Shown piece after piece: positions 54,057-63,790 of a stretch of DNA of 64,000 bases; within the stretch, counting starts at the first letter, position 1; every line of letters starts with the position of its first letter. This stretch comes from Cyclobacterium plantarum (GTDB lineage: Bacteria; Bacteroidota; Bacteroidia; Cytophagales; Cyclobacteriaceae). The notes under the pieces were generated by a model. It was not told the DNA's origin. It did not search any database and saw only the letters and a list, made by a program, of their open reading frames with translations. The DNA is taken from assembly GCF_011290685.1 (NCBI RefSeq), contig NZ_JAANYN010000002.1:186001-250000 (forward strand). Reading direction: 5' to 3'. The translations under genes were made by a program, and so were the position numbers.

Positions 54057-54749
54057 TTAAGGTAAATCATTCCAATATTGGTTTAAAAACCCCGATATGA
54101 AAGCTGCCTGCCTGGCTCTGGTTTCTTCATTGAAATGGACATGGTCTATGTACAGGTTTTCACCCAGATTCAGGGTAAAACGGTGCAAGTCAATCATCGG
54201 AACATCTCTGGAAGAAAAAACTTCATCAGCTACTGCATTGTAAATGGCAAGGTCTGCTGCGTACCTGTAAAAGGATCTTTGATTGGCATTGTGTTGTTCG
54301 TCATCCACCGGAGTAGTGCGGATCCAAACCAAAGGAATGCCTCTTTCCTCCAGCAAATCGTGAATATCCTCCAGATTACTACGGTATTGATCCAAATTGA
54401 CTTGCCGTTCTCCTGTATTGACGCCGGTTTTGATATCATGTAGTCCGCAATTGATCAGCATCAAATCCGGATTGAAAGCAGGGTCATTCATTTTCTGTCT
54501 GAGATATTCCAGTACCATTCCGGAATCTCCCCCATTGGCTCCGGCAGGATTGTCCAGATTGGCTGAATTAATTCCATCATCTCTTTTGCGGTCATAAACC
54601 CAGCTTCCTTTTAGGTATTGTTCCAGATAGGGGCCGTATTGCATGGATATGCTATCCCCGATAACAAACACTTTTGGTAATACCGGTTTATTCATACCGG
54701 TTAACAAAAAAACAATCAATAAGAATCCGGAAAGTTTTATGCTTCTCAT
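54057..54749 (-). CDS. SGNH/GDSL-family hydrolase
   Basis: The 230-residue secreted protein has a signal peptide (about residues 1-25), the nucleophile block VFVIGDSISMQYGPYLE (Ser in G-D-S), the G/N oxyanion blocks (LINCGLHDIKTG) and the catalytic D-x-x-H as YIDHVHFNEE (about 206-215). Such enzymes are esterases, often removing acetyl groups from glycans. It follows the patatin gene by 3 bases and could be cotranscribed with it. Confidence 0.88.
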   Translation of the reverse strand: MRSIKLSGFLLIVFLLTGMNKPVLPKVFVIGDSISMQYGPYLEQYLKGSWVYDRKRDDGINSANLDNPAGANGGDSGMVLEYLRQKMNDPAFNPDLMLINCGLHDIKTGVNTGERQVNLDQYRSNLEDIHDLLEERGIPLVWIRTTPVDDEQHNANQRSFYRYAADLAIYNAVADEVFSSRDVPMIDLHRFTLNLGENLYIDHVHFNEETRARQAAFISGFLNQYWNDLP

Positions 54750-54752
54750 ACA

Positions 54753-55685
54753 TCATTTGGTTTCTTCCTGCATCCCGACTTCTATGCATTTGCACACCGG
54801 GTTCTGTTCCTTTGCAAATCTTTTTCCCTGCCGCCACCATTTTTTCATTTGATAGGGTTCGAAGATCAGGCTGTTTTCTGTCAATACCGCAGGAGGATAA
54901 TAAAAATTAAGGGTCACTCTTTTCCTTTTGCTCAGTAATTCCCCGATTTTAATATCATCACTTGATATTTGATCCAACATGAAATCGAATGCCCTCGTGG
55001 TCAATTCCAGGGCATTCCTTACAGGACGTTTCATTTCCCTGCCCGCCCTGGCTTTTAATACAATCACATCTATCTCGGTAGCACCCCGATAAATGGCCTC
55101 TGATATGGGTACCAGATCGGCAAAACCACCGTCAGCATACTCACAGCCATCTTTCTCCACCAAACTCATGAATGGTATCATATTGGAGGAAGCCCAAATC
55201 CATTCGCAGAAATCATGGTATTCACAATCTTTCAAACGTTTGTATTCTACCGTATTGTTACTCAGGTTGGACACGGTGATATAAATTTCAGCCGTATTTT
55301 GCTGCATTCTCTCAAAATCTCCTGGTGTTATGATTTTTTTGATGAGCTTAAAAAGAGCTTTGCTTTCTCCAAAGGTCTTTTTTCCCTTCAAAAACATTTT
55401 TATCGTACTGAAGTGGTTGATCCTGGTTTTGAATACCCCGTTTTTTTTGGATATAATAAAAGGATTGGTACTGAATATACAATCCTGGGTCACTGAGGTA
55501 TAAATGGCTTTTATTTTTTCAATTTCATCTATGGAAAGTAGGGGTACCAGCAAACTTCCGGTAGAGGTTCCCACGAAGATGTCGTATTTATAATTGCAAT
55601 CCCGAATAAGGTATTCCGCAATCCCACCCCCGAAGGCACCCTTGCTCCCTCCTCCTGAAATAACCAACGCTCTCTTATGTTGCAT
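54753..55685 (-). CDS. Patatin-like phospholipase
   Basis: The 310-residue protein has the patatin blocks: VISGGGSKGAFGGGIAEYL (oxyanion loop, residues 8-26), VGTSTGSLL (G-x-S-x-G nucleophile, about 38-46) and ADGGFADLVPI (catalytic Asp, about 194). No signal peptide, so it works in the cytoplasm, probably on lipids. Neighbours are the SGNH hydrolase (3 bases downstream) and the DUF6503-type gene upstream by 20 bases. Confidence 0.88.
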   Translation of the reverse strand: MQHKRALVISGGGSKGAFGGGIAEYLIRDCNYKYDIFVGTSTGSLLVPLLSIDEIEKIKAIYTSVTQDCIFSTNPFIISKKNGVFKTRINHFSTIKMFLKGKKTFGESKALFKLIKKIITPGDFERMQQNTAEIYITVSNLSNNTVEYKRLKDCEYHDFCEWIWASSNMIPFMSLVEKDGCEYADGGFADLVPISEAIYRGATEIDVIVLKARAGREMKRPVRNALELTTRAFDFMLDQISSDDIKIGELLSKRKRVTLNFYYPPAVLTENSLIFEPYQMKKWWRQGKRFAKEQNPVCKCIEVGMQEETK

Positions 55686-55705
55686 TTTCTATCGCTTGGT
55701 ATATT

Positions 55706-56473
55706 TTATTGAATCAATTCTACTTCAATATTCTCCAGGAGGATTTTAGACAAGAGTTCCAGCTCTCCCGACTCGAATAATTCCTGCATGGATTCCACCG
55801 GCAAACGCTCATCCTCGGGTTTGTAATTATCATAATCCTGCAGCAGGATGCCAGAAACATCATGGGTATTGATCGCTTTTCTAAACCTGATTCCTCCACC
55901 ATCTGTGTGGTAGGTATAAGCCAGATAATCCATCTTGTAATCCTGCTTGTTGATCCAATACAAGAATTCATCTTCATGATCTTCTCCTCCCCCCTCTTGC
56001 TCAAAAGTTACCTTTATGAGGTGGTATTCCTCTCCCTCCAACTTGGTTTCACCCAAATATTGCTTGATCACAGCTGCGTCGTTGAGCCCATAAGGCAAAA
56101 AGGCAAAATAAGCCACTGAATTCACCGAGTTGGAATAAGCGTTTTCGTCCTTTTCTGTCAGTCCTACAGGATTGCCATCCACCTTCCTTTCAAAACCCTC
56201 GTTGTCCAATACATCGACAACTTTCCCTGATTCATCAGAAAAAGACCTGACATACCTGAATCGATCAGGCGATTTAAAAATTTCATAATGTCTGTCCCGG
56301 AAATCAAAACTGATCTTTGCCTGCTGAAAAAGTGCTCCACCATGTGCGGCTATTGATTGGTCGATTATCTTCTGGGCTTCATTATCCGAATGACAAGCAC
56401 TTAAAGAAAAAGCAACCCAGGGCAGCAAAAGGAAACTAAACTTTTTCACTAAATAAGAAATATTACGGTTCAT
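55706..56473 (-). CDS. DUF6503-like lipoprotein
   Basis: The 255-residue protein has a lipoprotein signal ending LSACHSD (Cys near residue 27). The mature part follows the DUF6503 / LolA-like pattern: IIDQSIAAHGGALFQQAKISFDF near the N-terminus, then long strands such as RFRYVRSFSDESGKVVDVLD. It may bind lipid or act as an outer-membrane lipoprotein chaperone-like fold; function not established. It probably starts the three-gene run with the patatin and SGNH genes. Confidence 0.75.
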   Translation of the reverse strand: MNRNISYLVKKFSFLLLPWVAFSLSACHSDNEAQKIIDQSIAAHGGALFQQAKISFDFRDRHYEIFKSPDRFRYVRSFSDESGKVVDVLDNEGFERKVDGNPVGLTEKDENAYSNSVNSVAYFAFLPYGLNDAAVIKQYLGETKLEGEEYHLIKVTFEQEGGGEDHEDEFLYWINKQDYKMDYLAYTYHTDGGGIRFRKAINTHDVSGILLQDYDNYKPEDERLPVESMQELFESGELELLSKILLENIEVELIQ

Positions 56474-56881
56474 TTTTTAACTTAAAATCAGGTATTTATA
56501 GACAAAGGAAACTTTTGACAACCAACTTCAACCTATCCCTCTACTTTTCAGGTTCAACAATGGCTGCCAGTAACAATAATACATATTCTTATACTACTAA
56601 CCATAATTTTTTATCAAAACTAACGCTGGAAATTTCCGGAATAGGCCCAGCTACTGCGAGAGGCATAGCTTTATATGTCAGCGGATAATGGCAGTGTAAA
56701 CGCTTTAAGCCCATTTCCAGACTTAAATATCTACGTATTTTTGAATTTTACGTATTTTTTTACGTAATATTACTTATTTTTAAATACTTGCTTTATCTTA
56801 GCGGACTCAAAGTAACCTTTATGTCGACCAAACATTAAACCCTGCCCATATCCACATTTGCAACCTAAAATAAAAACAAAC
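56474..56881. other. Intergenic region upstream of the nitrate genes
   Basis: No gene seen. It holds three TACGTA hexamers (56732-56737, 56749-56754, 56761-56766), the last about 115 bases before the transporter start. Their role is unknown; see findings. Confidence 0.45.
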
Positions 56882-58240
56882 ATGCAAGCTCTAAACAAAA
56901 AAGCTACATCCATCAATCTTTTTGATTTCAAGTCCCGGCAGATGCGGGCCTTTCATCTTTCCTGGTTTGCGTTTTTTCTTTGCTTCTTCGGTTGGTTTGG
57001 TATCGCCCCTTTAATGGCCGTTGTCCGGGAAGAACTGGATTTGACCAAAGCCCAAATAGGCAATATCATCATTGCATCTGTAGCAGTAACTGTCCTGGGC
57101 AGGTTGTTTATCGGCTGGTTGGTAGACCGTATAGGCCCAAGGATCACCTATACCTATCTCCTGGTGTTGGGAGCCATCCCCGTTATCCTGATTGGGCTAA
57201 GCGATAGTTATGAAAGTTTTCTTTTATTCCGATTGGCCATAGGGATTATCGGAGCCTCTTTTGTGATCACCCAGTACCACACATCGGTGATGTTTGCTCC
57301 CAATGTAGTTGGAACAGCCAATGCCACCTCTGCAGGATGGGGAAATATGGGTGGTGGTGTCACCCAAATGATCATGCCTGTTATTTTTGCGCTCTTTATT
57401 TCTTTGGGATTTCTGGAAGCGGAAGCCTGGAGATATGCCATGATGGTGCCGGGTTTTGCCATGATCCTTACCGCCCTGGCCTATTACAAGTGGACCACCG
57501 ATTTTCCGGAGGGAAACATCAAGGACCTCAGCAAAAAGGACCTGGAGTACAAAAGAAAGAAAAAAGCGGATGGTAAAGGCGCCCTGAAAGCAGCTGTAAC
57601 GGACCGCAGGGTTTGGGCCTTATTTTTGATTTACGGTGCCTGTTTTGGTATAGAACTCACCATCAACAATATTGCAGCCATCTACTATCATGATTTTTTC
57701 AACCTGGACCTGAAAACTGCAGGATTAATTGCAGGATTATTCGGACTGATGAACCTCTTTGCCAGAACCCTGGGTGGTTTTTTTGGGGATAAGGCCGGTA
57801 TCAAATGGGGCCTCAAAGGCCGGGTAGGGTTCTTGGGAATTGTTTTGCTGGTAGAAGGAATTGCCCTTGTGGTATTTTCCCAAATGACTTTGCTGCCGCT
57901 GGCCATAGGTACCATGATCCTATTTAGTCTTTTCGTTCAGATGGCGGAAGGGGCCACCTTTTCCGTGGTACCTTTTATCAATAAAAAAGCCATCGGTATG
58001 ATTTCCGGAATCGTAGGTGCAGGGGGCAATGTAGGAGCAGTGATGGCCGGTTTTCTTTTAAAAATGGAAGGTTTAAGCTATGGTGAGGCCCTTTCCATAC
58101 TGGGAATCGTCGTGGCCACCATCAGTACCTGCTCGCTATTGATAAGGTTTTCAAAGGCAGATGAAAAAATTGCCCAGGAAGAGTTGGAGGAATCATTGGC
58201 CCAAAAGGCTGCCCTGCAACCGGAAATGGTGAACAGTTAA
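56882..58240 (+). CDS. narK: NarK-type nitrate/nitrite transporter (NNP family MFS)
   Basis: The start at 56882 (MQALNKKATSIN) is preferred; an in-frame ATG lies at 56858. The about 452-residue protein has 12 membrane helices. The nitrate signature is seen twice: GWGNMGGGVTQ (about residues 154-164) in helix 5 and GIVGAGGNVGAVMAG (about 378-392) in helix 11. LVDRIGPRITYT is the MFS loop motif. It brings nitrate in, or exchanges it for nitrite, for the reductase encoded 25 bases downstream. Confidence 0.92.
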   Translation: MQALNKKATSINLFDFKSRQMRAFHLSWFAFFLCFFGWFGIAPLMAVVREELDLTKAQIGNIIIASVAVTVLGRLFIGWLVDRIGPRITYTYLLVLGAIPVILIGLSDSYESFLLFRLAIGIIGASFVITQYHTSVMFAPNVVGTANATSAGWGNMGGGVTQMIMPVIFALFISLGFLEAEAWRYAMMVPGFAMILTALAYYKWTTDFPEGNIKDLSKKDLEYKRKKKADGKGALKAAVTDRRVWALFLIYGACFGIELTINNIAAIYYHDFFNLDLKTAGLIAGLFGLMNLFARTLGGFFGDKAGIKWGLKGRVGFLGIVLLVEGIALVVFSQMTLLPLAIGTMILFSLFVQMAEGATFSVVPFINKKAIGMISGIVGAGGNVGAVMAGFLLKMEGLSYGEALSILGIVVATISTCSLLIRFSKADEKIAQEELEESLAQKAALQPEMVNS

Positions 58241-58265
58241 TATTTTAACGCTAACTCAATCAAGT

Positions 58266-61200
58266 ATGTCAATGGTCAACTATAAAAGCACCTGTTCGTA
58301 CTGTGGCGTAGGCTGTGGGATCAATGTCTTAAAAGATAAAAAAGGGAAGATTTCCATACAAGGAGATCCTGAACATCCTGTCAACAAGGGAATGCTGTGT
58401 TCCAAAGGCATGAACCTTCACTACGTAGTGGAAGACAAATCGGACCGGTTGCTCCATCCCCAAATGCGCTGGGGAAAATCCCACCCATTGGAACAGGTAG
58501 ATTGGAATACTGCCCTGGACAGGGCTAGTGCGGTTTTTAAATCCATCATTAAAACCCATGGACCGGATTCCGTGGCATTTTATGTCTCTGGCCAATGCCT
58601 TACTGAAGAGTACTATCTGGTCAATAAACTAACCAAAGGTTTCCTGAAAACCAATAATGTGGACACCAACTCAAGGCTTTGCATGAGTTCCGCAGTCATG
58701 GCCTATATCAAAACACTTGGTGAAGACAGTGTACCCATCGCCTATGAGGATATTGAACAAGCCGACTGTTTTCTTGTGGCGGGAGCCAATCCAGCCTGGT
58801 GTCATCCCATTATTTGGAGAAGAATAGAAAAACAAAAGGAAAAGCATCCCGATGTCAAAATCATTGTAGTAGATCCTCGCATCACGCAAAGTTGTTCGAT
58901 TGCCGATATTCATTTGCAGGTCCATCCCGGAACGGATGAAGTCCTGTTTCATGCTTTGGGAAGATGTCTGATCGAGCAGGGAGACATCGACCTGGATTTC
59001 ATCGCAAAGCACACCGATGGGTTTAATGCTTATAAAGAGCTGGTATTGAAAACCACCTTAGAAGATGCAGCACAGATCTGTGGGGTTTCCATTAACGACA
59101 TCCAAATGGCCGCATCCTTTATCGGCAACGCCAGGGGATTCCTTACCCTTTGGACCATGGGCCTCAATCAAAGTGCAGATGGGGTCAATAAAAACCTGGC
59201 TCTGATAGACCTAAACCTGATCACCGGCCATATTGGTAAACCCGGGTCCGGTCCATTCAGCCTTACCGGGCAACCCAATGCCATGGGGGGGCGGGAGGTG
59301 GGTGGAATGGCCACCTTACTGGCCTCCCACCGAATCCTCAGCAATCCCGCCCACAGGAATGAGGTAGCCAAATTCTGGGAGGTAGAAAATATCTCTGAAA
59401 AACCAGGGAAAACAGCTACCCAAATATTTGAGGGTGCCGAAGACGGATCTATCAAAGCCATATGGATCATTTGCACCAATCCCCTGGTAAGCATGCCAGA
59501 TGCCAGAAAAATAGAAGCCGCGTTGAAAAAAGCCAGATTTGTAGTTGTTCAGGATATCTCCGACAAAAACGAGGCGATTCCCTATGCCGATCTGGTCCTT
59601 CCCGCAGCGGGTTGGGGAGAAAAAGAAGGCACCATGACCAATTCGGAAAGAAGGATCAGCCACCTGAGTCAATTTACTTCAGCTCCCGGGGAAGCCCTGC
59701 CTGATGCGGAAATCCTCATGCGTTTTGCCAAAAAAATGGGATTTCATGGATTTGACTTCACCAACATGGCCGAAGTCTACGCAGAATATTGTGCCATGAC
59801 CAAAGGTACCAATATAGATATTTCCGGGTTAGATTATGATCATCTGAAAAAGAGAGGCACGATACAGTGGCCCTTTCCCAACAAAACTCAGGGAGAAACC
59901 AGGCGCCTTTTCACCAATAAAAAATTCCCTACCCCCAATGGGCGTGCACAAATTCAGGTATCCGGTCCAAAGAACGCCTTCGAAAAACCATCTCCTGAAT
60001 TTCCGCTTGTTCTGACCACTGGCAGGATCAGAGACCAGTGGCATACCATGACCCGTACCGGAAAGGTAAACAAACTCAACAAACACCTGCCAAAACCATT
60101 CCTGGAAATCCACCCCGAAAATGCAAGCGAAAGGGGCATCAGTCAAGGCAGCACGGTATTGGTTTCAGGAAACAGAGGGGAAGTCAGGCTACATGCCCAA
60201 ATCACGGACAAAATTAAAAAGGGGGTGGTTTTCCTTCCCATGCATTGGGGCAAAATCCTTCAGAACGATTTTGCCAGGGCCAACAACCTGACCGGAAATG
60301 CGATCGATCCGGTTTCGAAACAACCAGATTTTAAATATTCCGCAGTGCAGGTAAGCCTGTTTAAAAAATCAAAGCAGAAAATTGTAATTATAGGGGCGGG
60401 AGCTGCTGCCTTCCGCTTCATCAATTCTTACCGGGAATTCAACCAGGAAGATGAAATACATGTGTTCTCCAAAGAAAAGCACCCATTTTACAACAGGGTA
60501 TTGCTTCCGGATTATGTTAACCGCCACAAAACCTGGGAAGATTTGTTGAAATTCAAATCTTCGACGGAAATGGATAAACTGAACATCCAGCTGTATGTAG
60601 AAAACGGTATTGAATCCATTGATCGCAGCAGTAAAACGGTAACCGATGAAAAAGGAAGGGTACACCATTATGGCATCCTTATCCTGGCCACGGGAAGCAG
60701 GGCTTTTATCCCGGCTGATGCACCAATGCATTTACCCGGTGTATTTACCATGCGTAACAGAGAAAATGCTGACGAATTAAAAGAATATTTAGATTTTAAA
60801 GGGCATGTGCTGATTGTTGGAGGAGGCTTACTGGGATTGGAACTGGCTGCTGCACTTCGGGAAATCAACCTGAGGGTTACCATTGTCCAATTGGGTTCGC
60901 GGCTAATGGAAAGACAGCTGGATCCCATGGCCAGCTCTCTGCTTCGGGAAAAACTTGAGGAGATGGGTGTACAGCTTTTCATGAATAACCAATTGTCACA
61001 CCTGGAATCCCAGGGTGAAAGCAAAAATATATCGGCCAGCCTAAAAGGCGGTCAAACTGTTTCCTGCAATGCAGTGGTGTATGCCATAGGTACCCGACCT
61101 AATATAGAATTGGGTAAATCGACCGGTTTGGTTTGTGGCCGGGGGATACAGGTCAACGACTACCTGCAAACCAGCGATCCCGACATATTTGCCATGGGTG

Positions 61201-61778
61201 AAATCGCGGAACACAAGGGAAAACTCAACGGGATTACTGCTGCTGCCGAAATGCAGGCAGATATTGCTGCCCGCTTTATTACTGGTGATTTGCTCAGTCT
61301 ATACAAAGGAAGTATCCCAATGAATATCCTTAAGTTTGCGGATCTGGACCTTTGTTCTATTGGGACACCGGAGATACCTGCCAATTCAAAAGGGTATGAG
61401 GAAATTTTGCTGATCGATAGCTCACAGACCTACTATAAAAAATGTATCGTGTATCAGGATAAACTGGTAGGTGCCATTTTGATGGGTGACAAGTCTGAAT
61501 TTGCAGAATTTAAAAACCTTATTGAGGAAAAGACAGAACTTTCCACGAAACGGCAGGAACTATTGCGAGGCAAATCTACCAAAGCCGAAATGATCGGCGA
61601 AATGGTTTGTTCCTGCAGCAATGTTGGCAAAGGAAATATTAGCCAAGCCATCCAATCGGGATACAGGGATTTCCGACAACTTTGCCAAAAAACGGGCGCA
61701 GGAATGGGATGCGGAAGTTGTAAACCGGAAGTCAAGGGGATTTTGGATGAGGAGCTCCATTCACTTATCGACGCTTAG
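58266..61778 (+). CDS. Fused assimilatory nitrate reductase: molybdopterin catalytic part + FAD reductase + BFD-type FeS domain
   Basis: The 1170-residue protein starts with a 4Fe-4S motif, TCSYCGVGCGINV (C10, C13, C17), with the fourth Cys in MLCSKG (about residue 47). The Mo-bis-MGD part follows to about 700, with NPAWCHPIIW, TGQPNAMGGREVGGMATLL and the C-terminal TTGRIRDQWHTMTRTG. From about 707 a NirB-like FAD/NAD domain begins (KIVIIGAGAAAFRFINSYRE; HFYNRVLLPDYVNR region; GGGLLGLELAAALRE). The end (about 1118-1160: CSCSNVGKGNISQ ... GMGCGSC) is a BFD-like 2Fe-2S domain. One chain thus joins electron input to nitrate reduction. No signal peptide: cytoplasmic. Confidence 0.92.
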   Translation: MSMVNYKSTCSYCGVGCGINVLKDKKGKISIQGDPEHPVNKGMLCSKGMNLHYVVEDKSDRLLHPQMRWGKSHPLEQVDWNTALDRASAVFKSIIKTHGPDSVAFYVSGQCLTEEYYLVNKLTKGFLKTNNVDTNSRLCMSSAVMAYIKTLGEDSVPIAYEDIEQADCFLVAGANPAWCHPIIWRRIEKQKEKHPDVKIIVVDPRITQSCSIADIHLQVHPGTDEVLFHALGRCLIEQGDIDLDFIAKHTDGFNAYKELVLKTTLEDAAQICGVSINDIQMAASFIGNARGFLTLWTMGLNQSADGVNKNLALIDLNLITGHIGKPGSGPFSLTGQPNAMGGREVGGMATLLASHRILSNPAHRNEVAKFWEVENISEKPGKTATQIFEGAEDGSIKAIWIICTNPLVSMPDARKIEAALKKARFVVVQDISDKNEAIPYADLVLPAAGWGEKEGTMTNSERRISHLSQFTSAPGEALPDAEILMRFAKKMGFHGFDFTNMAEVYAEYCAMTKGTNIDISGLDYDHLKKRGTIQWPFPNKTQGETRRLFTNKKFPTPNGRAQIQVSGPKNAFEKPSPEFPLVLTTGRIRDQWHTMTRTGKVNKLNKHLPKPFLEIHPENASERGISQGSTVLVSGNRGEVRLHAQITDKIKKGVVFLPMHWGKILQNDFARANNLTGNAIDPVSKQPDFKYSAVQVSLFKKSKQKIVIIGAGAAAFRFINSYREFNQEDEIHVFSKEKHPFYNRVLLPDYVNRHKTWEDLLKFKSSTEMDKLNIQLYVENGIESIDRSSKTVTDEKGRVHHYGILILATGSRAFIPADAPMHLPGVFTMRNRENADELKEYLDFKGHVLIVGGGLLGLELAAALREINLRVTIVQLGSRLMERQLDPMASSLLREKLEEMGVQLFMNNQLSHLESQGESKNISASLKGGQTVSCNAVVYAIGTRPNIELGKSTGLVCGRGIQVNDYLQTSDPDIFAMGEIAEHKGKLNGITAAAEMQADIAARFITGDLLSLYKGSIPMNILKFADLDLCSIGTPEIPANSKGYEEILLIDSSQTYYKKCIVYQDKLVGAILMGDKSEFAEFKNLIEEKTELSTKRQELLRGKSTKAEMIGEMVCSCSNVGKGNISQAIQSGYRDFRQLCQKTGAGMGCGSCKPEVKGILDEELHSLIDA

Positions 61779-61933
61779 GGTAAAAATTCTGGTCGGGAAA
61801 AGCATTGTACCTGGAAAAGTTTGCCCGAATACGCCCCATTAAATGGGTGAAAATATAAATAAAACCGAATACATTTACTTACCCGGGAAAACCGGAAGAA
61901 TGGCTTCCTTTTTAGGGAGCAAAATATTACAAC

Positions 61934-63364
61934 ATGCAAAAAGAAGATTTAGTCAGGGTATTTGTCAAAGGAGGAATCATTTCTCCGGGTGATTTTCTAA
62001 AAATGATCCAGACAGCCAATGAATTGGGCGCTACCTACATTCATCTTGGATCCAGGCAGGATGTGCTTTTCCCTTTGAAAAACAAAAACCTGGATACCCT
62101 TTCCCAAACTTTCGAAGCTATCGACACAGCTTACGATACAGACGGGGAAGAATTTCAAAATATCGTTTCCTCCTACCCTGCCCTTGATGTCATGCCCACA
62201 ACGCATTGGCTGGCATCCCATACTTATCACTATATCCTGGACACTTTTGACTACAGGCCCAAACTAAAAATCAATATCACCGATCCGGTCCAAAATCTGG
62301 TGCCCCTTTTTACTGGGAACATTAATTTTGTAGCCTCCGCTGTTGACAACTATTGGTACCTGTACTTGCGGTTTTCAGAAATTGATCAAAAACCCTGGGC
62401 TGCCCCAGACCTGATTTACGGGTATGATCTGGCCAAAATTGCCAAAGCAATTGAAGAAATTAATCCGGTAAAAAGTGGATTAAAATACGAGGAAATCTAT
62501 CAGAGCGTAGTAGAAAGCCAAACACCTAATATTCAAAAGGCAGCGCAGGAACTGGACTATCCGGAATCCAACTCCCCCTATTACGAAGGCATGAACCGTA
62601 TTGTTGGCGGTAAGTATTGGTTGGGGCTATATTGGCGAAACAACCGGTTCGCAATTAATTTTCTAAAGGCACTTTGCCAGCTTTGCACGGCCACCAATAT
62701 TGGGAAAATTTGCCTGACACCCTGGAAATCTATCATTATCAAAGGAATTGCAGAAAAGGACCGGTTAAGTTGGGAAAAACTACTAGGGAAATTTGGCATC
62801 AATATCCGACATAGCTCCCTGGAACTCAATTGGCATTTACCTGTAATGGATGATGAAGCACTAGCCATTAAAAATTACCTGGTACGGGCCCTTGACAAGC
62901 AGGATATCAGCACTTATGGCCTGAGTTTTTCGGTGAAGACAAGACACATGGTTTTATTTACCTCAGTGGCCATAGAGAAAGCGAAAAAAACAAGTGATAA
63001 TGATCCCGAAACCTTCAATATTCTCTACTCAAAAGACTTCAATCCCAACCTTTCTGAGTATTTTTACTTCGTTAAAAATGTACCTATTGAAACTTTGCCC
63101 CCTTTGTTGATTGAACTCAGCTATAAATATTATGACCAACTAAAAATTCCAAAGTCCTCCGATTCTCAAGACAATAAGGACAGTTCCAATAAAAAACCTC
63201 TCAGGAAATACCAATGCTCCAATTGCCTGACTGTATATGATGAAAAATACGGTGACCCAGAATCAAATATACTTCCAGGCACCTCCTTTATGAAACTTCC
63301 GGACAGCTATTCTTGTCCTGTATGTGAGAGTCCAAAATCGGCTTTTAAATTAATCGTTCATTAA
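61934..63364 (+). CDS. Degenerate nitrite/sulfite-reductase-like protein with C-terminal rubredoxin domain
   Basis: The 476-residue protein starts with a ferredoxin-like half domain of the NiR/SiR family (GATYIHLGSRQDVLFPL, about residues 34-50) and has a second half domain (NIGKICLTPWKSIIIKGI, about 256-273). The regions that normally hold the siroheme/4Fe-4S cysteines (TDPVQNLVPL where relatives have G-C-x3-C) lack them. Residues about 424-476 are a rubredoxin domain with C428, C431 (CSNC) and C461, C464 (CPVC). It follows the nitrate reductase by 155 bases and likely serves in electron transfer to nitrite or nitrate reduction. Not itself a siroheme enzyme. Confidence 0.78.
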   Translation: MQKEDLVRVFVKGGIISPGDFLKMIQTANELGATYIHLGSRQDVLFPLKNKNLDTLSQTFEAIDTAYDTDGEEFQNIVSSYPALDVMPTTHWLASHTYHYILDTFDYRPKLKINITDPVQNLVPLFTGNINFVASAVDNYWYLYLRFSEIDQKPWAAPDLIYGYDLAKIAKAIEEINPVKSGLKYEEIYQSVVESQTPNIQKAAQELDYPESNSPYYEGMNRIVGGKYWLGLYWRNNRFAINFLKALCQLCTATNIGKICLTPWKSIIIKGIAEKDRLSWEKLLGKFGINIRHSSLELNWHLPVMDDEALAIKNYLVRALDKQDISTYGLSFSVKTRHMVLFTSVAIEKAKKTSDNDPETFNILYSKDFNPNLSEYFYFVKNVPIETLPPLLIELSYKYYDQLKIPKSSDSQDNKDSSNKKPLRKYQCSNCLTVYDEKYGDPESNILPGTSFMKLPDSYSCPVCESPKSAFKLIVH

Positions 63365-63375
63365 ATTATTTTGGC

Positions 63376-63768
63376 ATGAAACTCAGAATCAATGACAATT
63401 CCATTCGGCTCCGGTTAAGTCAATCCGAGGTGAGCAGCATTGGACAGGGGCTGCCTTTACATCAGGAATTAAAACTTGGAAAAGAACAGGTCTTGATTTA
63501 TAGTTTGATTCCCGGAGACTTTGGCAAAATGCCGGAAGCCCGTTTTTTGAACCAGAAATTGGAAGTTTACCTGCCTGCCAAACTGGGCGAAGACTGGGCA
63601 AAAACAGATGAAATCAGTATAAGACATGTCCAAAATGAAGGCAAGGAATTCGAATGTATGCTGCTGATTGAAAAGGATTTTCAATGCCTCCACCAAAGAC
63701 CTGATGAAGATGAAAGGGACAATTTTCCAAACCCTAAATCTCTGGAAGACTATCAAAAAGACGAATAG
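63376..63768 (+). CDS. Small conserved protein (DUF7009-type)
   Basis: The 130-residue soluble protein starts MKLRINDNSIRLRLSQSEV and ends acidic (HQRPDEDERDNFPNPK). The opening motif K-L-R-I-x-x-N-S-I-R-L-R-L matches a small family regularly found with nitrate or siroheme genes in Bacteroidota, which I believe is DUF7009; the number is from memory. It starts 12 bases after the rubredoxin gene and is the last plus-strand gene of the nitrate set. Role unknown. Confidence 0.7.
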   Translation: MKLRINDNSIRLRLSQSEVSSIGQGLPLHQELKLGKEQVLIYSLIPGDFGKMPEARFLNQKLEVYLPAKLGEDWAKTDEISIRHVQNEGKEFECMLLIEKDFQCLHQRPDEDERDNFPNPKSLEDYQKDE

Positions 63769-63790
63769 GAAATTATTCCAATTTCCACTT

